Source: Bacillus changyiensis (GTDB taxonomy: Bacteria > Bacillota > Bacilli > Bacillales > Bacillaceae). From it: 64,000 nt of DNA. Shown piece by piece: positions 57,511 through 64,000 of this stretch (the first letter of the stretch is position 1; every line of letters begins with the position of its first letter). The translations under genes were made by a program, and so were the position numbers. The stretch spans positions 868,001 through 932,000 of the forward strand of contig NZ_JAQFWW010000002.1 in the NCBI RefSeq assembly GCF_027706145.1, read 5' to 3'. The notes under the pieces are model-generated. The model ran no database searches, was not told the DNA's origin, and saw only the letters and a program-made list of their open reading frames with translations.

Positions 57511-58647
57511 ATGAAATTTACGATTCAAAAAGACCGTTTAGTCGAGAGTGTACAAAATGTATTAAAGGCGGTTTCTTCGAGAACAACAATTCCAATATTG
57601 ACAGGGATTAAAATTGTTGCATCTGATGAAGGAGTAACCCTTACAGGAAGTGATTCTGATGTCTCAATTGAATCATTTATTCCAAAAGAAGACGGCGATT
57701 TGGAAATCGTAACAGTTGAAAAACCAGGAAGTATTGTTTTGCAAGCACGGTTTTTTAGTGAAATTGTCAAAAAACTGCCGATGTCTACTGTAGAAATTGA
57801 AGTTCAAAATCAGTATTTAACAATGATCCGCTCAGGAAAAGCCGAATTTAATCTAAACGGTCTTGATGCTAGTGAATATCCACTATTACCTCAAATAGAA
57901 GAACATCATTCTTTTCAAATACCGACTGACCTGTTAAAAAACCTGATCCGTCAAACCGTTTTTGCGGTGTCCACCTCAGAAACACGCCCCGTCTTGACAG
58001 GTGTAAACTGGAAGGTGAGTGATAGTGAATTAATATGCACTGCGACGGATAGTCACCGTCTCGCATTAAGAAAAGCACAACTTGATATCAATGGGGAGCG
58101 CTCTTACAATGTTGTGATTCCTGGTAAGAGCTTAACAGAATTAAGTAAGATCCTTGATGATCACCAAGAGCTTGTAGATATTGTCATTACAGAAACACAA
58201 GTTCTTTTTAAAACAAAAAACGTTCTATTTTTCTCAAGACTGCTTGATGGAAATTATCCTGACACAAACCGTTTAATTCCACAGGATAGTAAAACAAATT
58301 TGATTGTGAATACAAAAGAGTTTCTTCAGGCTATCGACCGGGCTTCTTTGCTAGCGAGAGAAGGTCGTAACAATGTGGTCAAACTAACAGCCTCCGCTGA
58401 CGAATCAATTGAAATCTCTTCAAATTCCCCGGAAATCGGAAAAGTTGTTGAAACAGTGAATGCTGAGCAAATTGAAGGGGAAGACTTAAAAATATCTTTT
58501 AGTCCGAAATATATGTTGGATGCTCTTAAAGTTTTTGAGGGAGAAGATATTCATGTCAGCTTTACAGGAGCAATGAGACCTTTTCTGATCCGCACTCCGA
58601 ACAATGATTCGATTGTTCAATTGATTCTTCCAGTTCGGACGTATTAA
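57511..58647 (+). CDS. dnaN: DNA polymerase III sliding clamp (beta subunit)
   Basis: 378 residues from ATG 57511 (MKFTIQKDRLVESVQNVLKAVSSRTTIPIL) behind AAGGAGGATGGTC; the frame upstream to 57394 runs through oriC and is not coding. Three clamp domains; C-terminal RPFLIRTPNNDSIVQLILPVRTY. Confidence 0.99.
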   Translation: MKFTIQKDRLVESVQNVLKAVSSRTTIPILTGIKIVASDEGVTLTGSDSDVSIESFIPKEDGDLEIVTVEKPGSIVLQARFFSEIVKKLPMSTVEIEVQNQYLTMIRSGKAEFNLNGLDASEYPLLPQIEEHHSFQIPTDLLKNLIRQTVFAVSTSETRPVLTGVNWKVSDSELICTATDSHRLALRKAQLDINGERSYNVVIPGKSLTELSKILDDHQELVDIVITETQVLFKTKNVLFFSRLLDGNYPDTNRLIPQDSKTNLIVNTKEFLQAIDRASLLAREGRNNVVKLTASADESIEISSNSPEIGKVVETVNAEQIEGEDLKISFSPKYMLDALKVFEGEDIHVSFTGAMRPFLIRTPNNDSIVQLILPVRTY

Positions 58648-58649
58648 TC

Positions 58650-58684
58650 AAGAAGCTGCCGGCTTTTGTTCGGCAGCTTCACAT
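58650..58684 (+). terminator. Hairpin after dnaN
   Basis: GAAGCTGCCG - 9 nt - CGGCAGCTTC, a 10-bp perfect stem at 58652-58680; the following sequence (ACATATTTTC) has only a weak T-run, so termination may be partial. Confidence 0.72.
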
Positions 58685-58799
58685 ATTTTCAAGTTAACTG
58701 GATCCAAGCTGTTTTTGATATACCACAAGTTACCCCTTCCCATGTCCCCCTATTTTTTAGTACAATTAGGTATTAGTGATATTGAAAGAGGTCGATAAA

Positions 58800-59015
58800 A
58801 TGACAAAGACGGTAGCTATTGACACAAACATGATTACCCTTGGTCAGTTCCTTAAATTAGCAGATGTTATTCAGTCAGGTGGGATGGCCAAATGGTTCTT
58901 GTCCGAATATGAAGTTTTCGTTAATGGTGAACCGGATAATCGCCGTGGTCGAAAACTATATGTAGGAGATGTTGTCATGATTAAAGGTGTCGGTTCATTT
59001 CAAGTTGTCGGCTAA
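58800..59015 (+). CDS. rlbA: S4-domain RNA-binding protein RlbA (YaaA)
   Basis: 71 residues from ATG 58800 behind AAAGAGGTCGAT. S4-like RNA-binding domain with QFLKLADVIQSGGMAKWFLSEYEVFVNGEPDNRRGRKL. Reported to be a ribosome-associated protein. Between dnaN and recF as in B. subtilis. Confidence 0.95.
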   Translation: MTKTVAIDTNMITLGQFLKLADVIQSGGMAKWFLSEYEVFVNGEPDNRRGRKLYVGDVVMIKGVGSFQVVG

Positions 59016-59030
59016 AGCGGGTGATAGTAA

Positions 59031-60143
59031 TTGTATATCCAAAATCTCACTTTGTCTTCTTACCGGAATTATGAGTGTCTCGATCTACAGTTTGAAGACA
59101 AAGTAAACATCATCATTGGAGAGAATGCTCAAGGTAAGACAAATTTGATGGAAGCAATTTATGTGCTTGCGATGGCGAAGTCTCATCGAACCTCAAATGA
59201 TAAAGAACTGATACGTTGGGATGCAGACTATGCTAAAATAGAGGGTAGGATCATGAAAAAAAACGGTTCTGTTCCCATTCAGCTCGTCATTTCTAAAAAA
59301 GGAAAAAAAGCAAAGCTTAATCATATCGAACAACAAAAACTGAGCCAATATGTCGGAGCTGTTAACACAATTATGTTTGCTCCAGAAGACTTAAATCTTG
59401 TAAAAGGAAGTCCGCAGGTCAGGAGAAGGTTTTTGGATATGGAAATCGGCCAAGTATCACCCGTATATCTTCATGATCTTTCTCTTTACCAAAAAATCCT
59501 TTCACAGCGCAATCATTTCTTGAAGCAGCTTCAAACAAGAAAACAGACTGATCATACAATGCTTGACGTTTTGACAGAACAGCTTATTGAGTTTGCGGCA
59601 AAGGTTGTGATGAAACGTCTTCAATTTGTAGATCAGCTTGAAAAATGGGCTAAACCTATTCATTCTGGAATTTCAAGAGGGCTTGAAGAACTGACCTTGA
59701 AGTATCATACATCTCTTCACGTATCAGAAACACCGGATTTGTCGAAAATAATCAATAGTTACCAAGAATCGTTTTCTAAATTAAGAGATAAGGAAATTGA
59801 TCGCGGTGTTTCTCTTTCAGGTCCTCACAGAGATGATGTTTCTTTTTATGTAAATGGTAGAGATGTTCAAACCTATGGTTCACAGGGGCAGCAACGAACA
59901 ACGGCGCTCTCTTTGAAGTTGGCTGAGATTGACTTAATTCAAGAAGAAATTGGGGAGTACCCGATTTTGCTTTTAGATGATGTATTATCAGAGCTTGATG
60001 ACTATCGACAGTCACACCTGCTTCACACGATCCAAGGTCGTGTTCAGACCTTTGTTACAACGACAAGTATTGATGGCATTGATCATAAAACCTTAAATGA
60101 AGCTGGAATCTTTCGTGTTGAAAATGGCACGCTATTGGACTGA
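59031..60143 (+). CDS. recF: DNA repair ATPase RecF
   Basis: 370 residues. TTG 59031 ([20 protein letters not shown]) behind GGGTGATAG. ABC/SMC-like Walker [14 protein letters not shown], signature LSGPHRDDV with [17 protein letters not shown], Walker [13 protein letters not shown]. Loads RecA at gaps with RecO and RecR. Confidence 0.98.
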   Translation: MYIQNLTLSSYRNYECLDLQFEDKVNIIIGENAQGKTNLMEAIYVLAMAKSHRTSNDKELIRWDADYAKIEGRIMKKNGSVPIQLVISKKGKKAKLNHIEQQKLSQYVGAVNTIMFAPEDLNLVKGSPQVRRRFLDMEIGQVSPVYLHDLSLYQKILSQRNHFLKQLQTRKQTDHTMLDVLTEQLIEFAAKVVMKRLQFVDQLEKWAKPIHSGISRGLEELTLKYHTSLHVSETPDLSKIINSYQESFSKLRDKEIDRGVSLSGPHRDDVSFYVNGRDVQTYGSQGQQRTTALSLKLAEIDLIQEEIGEYPILLLDDVLSELDDYRQSHLLHTIQGRVQTFVTTTSIDGIDHKTLNEAGIFRVENGTLLD

Positions 60144-60160
60144 AAAAACGGGGTGAGGGA

Positions 60161-60397
60161 TTGTATATCCATTTAGGTGACGACTTCGTCGTCTCAACAC
60201 ATGAAATTGTGGCTATTTTTGATTACAAGACAAAGGCATCTCCGATTGTTGAAGAATTCCTAACAAAACAAAAAGACTCGATTCTATCTACCAACAATAC
60301 GCCGAAGTCAATTGTTGTCACAGTTCAGTCAATTTATTTTTCTCCTTTAGCCTCAGGCACGTTGAAAAAACGAACACAGGTCCAAACCGGAATTTGA
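60161..60397 (+). CDS. remB: Extracellular matrix regulator RemB (YaaB)
   Basis: 78 residues from TTG 60161 behind GGGGTGAGGGA. DUF370/RemA-like fold MYIHLGDDFVVSTHEIVAIFDY. In B. subtilis RemB supports expression of matrix genes with RemA. Always between recF and gyrB. Confidence 0.93.
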   Translation: MYIHLGDDFVVSTHEIVAIFDYKTKASPIVEEFLTKQKDSILSTNNTPKSIVVTVQSIYFSPLASGTLKKRTQVQTGI

Positions 60398-60451
60398 TTC
60401 ATAAAGAATCTTTACTATAAATTTATTATGTTTGAAGAAAAGTGTAGGTGA

Positions 60452-62377
<1,926 letters not shown>

Positions 62378-62385
62378 TGTATGTG

Positions 62386-62426
62386 AGACCTTATTTTCAC
62401 TTGAATGAAATAAGGTCTTTTCTAGA
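62386..62426 (+). terminator. Hairpin after gyrB
   Basis: AGACCTTATTTCA - cttgaa - TGAAATAAGGTCTTTTC style: stem GACCTTATTT with AAATAAGGTC, then TTTTCT. It separates gyrB and gyrA transcription. Confidence 0.85.
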
Positions 62427-62569
62427 ACAAACCTTTAATATCCTAGTTATTTAATGTGTATAAATTGAAGAATATTGATATAATGGAGAATAGCCTTATT
62501 CGTTGAAGAGTATAAATACAAATCTACTCCCACACAACTCATATAGATTCTTAAGGGAGGTTTTTTTAA

Positions 62570-64000
62570 ATGAGTGAACAACAAAAACCCCGGGTTCAAG
62601 AAATTAATATAAGCCATGAGATGCGAACGTCTTTTTTAGACTATGCAATGAGTGTTATTGTTGCTCGTGCTCTGCCTGATGTCAGAGACGGCCTTAAACC
62701 GGTGCATAGAAGGATCTTGTATGCGATGAATGATCTAGGGATGACAAGTGACAAGCCTTATAAGAAATCCGCGCGTATTGTCGGTGAAGTCATCGGTAAA
62801 TACCATCCCCATGGCGACTCCGCCGTTTACGAGGCTATGGTCAGAATGGCACAGGATTTTAACTATAGGTATATGCTTGTGCAAGGTCATGGAAACTTTG
62901 GCTCTGTCGATGGCGATTCTGCCGCAGCTATGCGGTATACAGAAGCAAGAATGTCAAAAATATCGATGGAAATCTTGCGTGATATTAACAAGGACACCAT
63001 CGACTATCAAGATAACTATGATGGATCGGAAAAAGAACCGATTGTTATGCCTGCGAGGTTTCCTAACCTCCTTGTCAATGGAGCTGCCGGAATTGCAGTA
63101 GGTATGGCAACAAATATTCCTCCACATCAGTTAGGTGAAATTGTGAATGGCGTGTTGGCAGTGAGCCAAAATCCAGATATCACGATTGCAGAGTTGATGG
63201 AAATCATTCCAGGACCTGATTTTCCGACAGCCGGGATGATCATGGGAAGAAGCGGCATTCGCAAAGCTTATGAAACGGGCCGAGGTTCAATCACCATCCG
63301 GGCTAAAGCACGAATTGAAGAAACATCATCTGGTAAGCAGATGATTATTATTACAGAAATACCTTATCAGGTGAACAAAGCAAGATTGATTGAAAAAATT
63401 GCAGAACTTGTTCGTGATAAAAAAATTGAGGGGATCACTGATCTTCGGGATGAATCAGACCGTAATGGTATGCGGATTGTCATTGAGTTGAGAAGAGATG
63501 CTAATGCAAATGTATTGTTAAATAACTTGTATAAACAAACAGCTTTACAAACTTCATTTGGCATTAACATGTTAGCACTTGTTGATGGACAACCTAAAGT
63601 ATTAAGTTTAAAACAATGTCTTCAACACTATCTCGATCACCAAAAAGTGGTCATTAGAAGGCGTACTGCTTTTGAACTTCGAAAAGCGGAAGCAAGAGCT
63701 CATATTCTTGAAGGATTAAGAATAGCACTTGACCATCTTGATGAAGTCATATCCTTAATTAGAAATTCACAAACTGGAGAAATTGCCAAAAATGGTTTAA
63801 TCGAAAAGTTTTCATTAACAGAAAAACAAGCACAAGCCATTTTAGATATGCGTCTTCAGCGCCTGACCGGTCTTGAACAAGAAAAAATTGAAGAAGAGTA
63901 TCAAAATCTAGTTAAACTTATTGCTGAATTAAAAGCGATTTTAGCAGATGAAGAAAAAGTGCTTGAAATCATTCGCGAAGAACTGACCGAAATTAAAGAT
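62570..64000 (+). CDS. gyrA: DNA gyrase subunit A (partial, runs off the window)
   Basis: The first 477 codons are present with no stop; the gene continues past 64000. ATG 62570 lies behind AAGGGAGG. The breakage-reunion domain has the catalytic Tyr in [11 protein letters not shown]. The quinolone region [21 protein letters not shown] keeps the sensitive-type Ser and Glu. [10 protein letters not shown] differs from the MLVDGHGNFG of B. subtilis as I recall it. The C-terminal beta-pinwheel is outside the window. Confidence 0.97.
   Translation, partial: MSEQQKPRVQEINISHEMRTSFLDYAMSVIVARALPDVRDGLKPVHRRILYAMNDLGMTSDKPYKKSARIVGEVIGKYHPHGDSAVYEAMVRMAQDFNYRYMLVQGHGNFGSVDGDSAAAMRYTEARMSKISMEILRDINKDTIDYQDNYDGSEKEPIVMPARFPNLLVNGAAGIAVGMATNIPPHQLGEIVNGVLAVSQNPDITIAELMEIIPGPDFPTAGMIMGRSGIRKAYETGRGSITIRAKARIEETSSGKQMIIITEIPYQVNKARLIEKIAELVRDKKIEGITDLRDESDRNGMRIVIELRRDANANVLLNNLYKQTALQTSFGINMLALVDGQPKVLSLKQCLQHYLDHQKVVIRRRTAFELRKAEARAHILEGLRIALDHLDEVISLIRNSQTGEIAKNGLIEKFSLTEKQAQAILDMRLQRLTGLEQEKIEEEYQNLVKLIAELKAILADEEKVLEIIREELTEIKD

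Noticed and set aside
62860..62900. Quinolone-resistance change in gyrA
   Set aside because: The Ser and Glu of the resistance-determining region are the sensitive type; the Gln in [10 protein letters not shown] is outside the usual resistance positions.

Overview
The window is the replication-origin neighbourhood of a Bacillus sensu stricto chromosome, close to the B. subtilis / B. licheniformis / B. pumilus group. The basis is protein sequences I recognise by eye as near-identical to B. subtilis DnaA, DnaN, RecF, GyrB and DnaC, the origin-proximal gene order, the presence of noc as well as soj/spo0J, and the Phe-Asp-Glu-Lys tRNA cluster beside purA. No database search was possible, so the species is left open.

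Layout. 1-9340 is an accessory island: a decayed RocR-like regulator tail, a broken IS3-family element, a six-gene minus-strand operon, and a second badly decayed relative of the same IS. 9339-13901 holds a truncated small gene, rlmH, a 52-codon yyzF missed by length cut-offs, two small paralogous membrane proteins around an acetyltransferase, and an HtrA protease. 13971-19532 is the walRKHIJ operon. 19936-20339 carries four tRNAs, followed by purA and dnaC. 23788-30867 is a second accessory block: a secreted protein, the YycB transporter, a complete N-acetylglucosamine operon (nagA-nagB-nagR) plus nagP, and a frameshifted membrane gene. 31045-34444 is rplI-gdpP-yybS. 34973-39968 holds a tandem duplication of a SulP transporter/universal stress protein pair and a divergent recombinase-like protein lacking catalytic residues. 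40019-49698 is rpsR-ssb-rpsF, ychF, yyzM, yyaD, yyaC, spo0J-soj, an ECF41-type sigma factor with its carboxymuconolactone decarboxylase partner, noc and rsmG. 49712-64000 is mnmG-mnmE-jag-spoIIIJ-rnpA-rpmH, oriC, then dnaA-dnaN-rlbA-recF-remB-gyrB-gyrA (gyrA runs off the end).

The most unusual object is the operon at 1690-7718. It starts with a 19-codon peptide (MKIEELDFDTEAASLVHRC), then a 52-nt gap with a GC-rich hairpin, then an MccB/PaaA-like (ThiF-fold) peptide-activating enzyme, a substrate-binding-protein-like protein without a signal peptide, an MFS exporter, an ABC-F ribosome-protection-type ATPase and a JmjC/cupin_8 hydroxylase. Peptide, ThiF-like adenylating enzyme, MFS exporter and Fe(II)/2-oxoglutarate oxygenase recall the microcin C and pantocin A pathways. 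The cysteine C-terminus, the ABC-F protein and the cytosolic binding protein do not fit either known scheme, so it may be a new ribosomally made peptide antibiotic. The operon's own terminator hairpin has been split by an IS inserted in its loop.

Replication and segregation signals are dense: DnaA boxes on both sides of dnaA with an AT-rich unwinding region, two further DnaA-box groups (mnmE-jag and rlmH-yyzF), and three parS sites (in spo0J, in walK and upstream of yybS) for the encoded Soj/Spo0J system.
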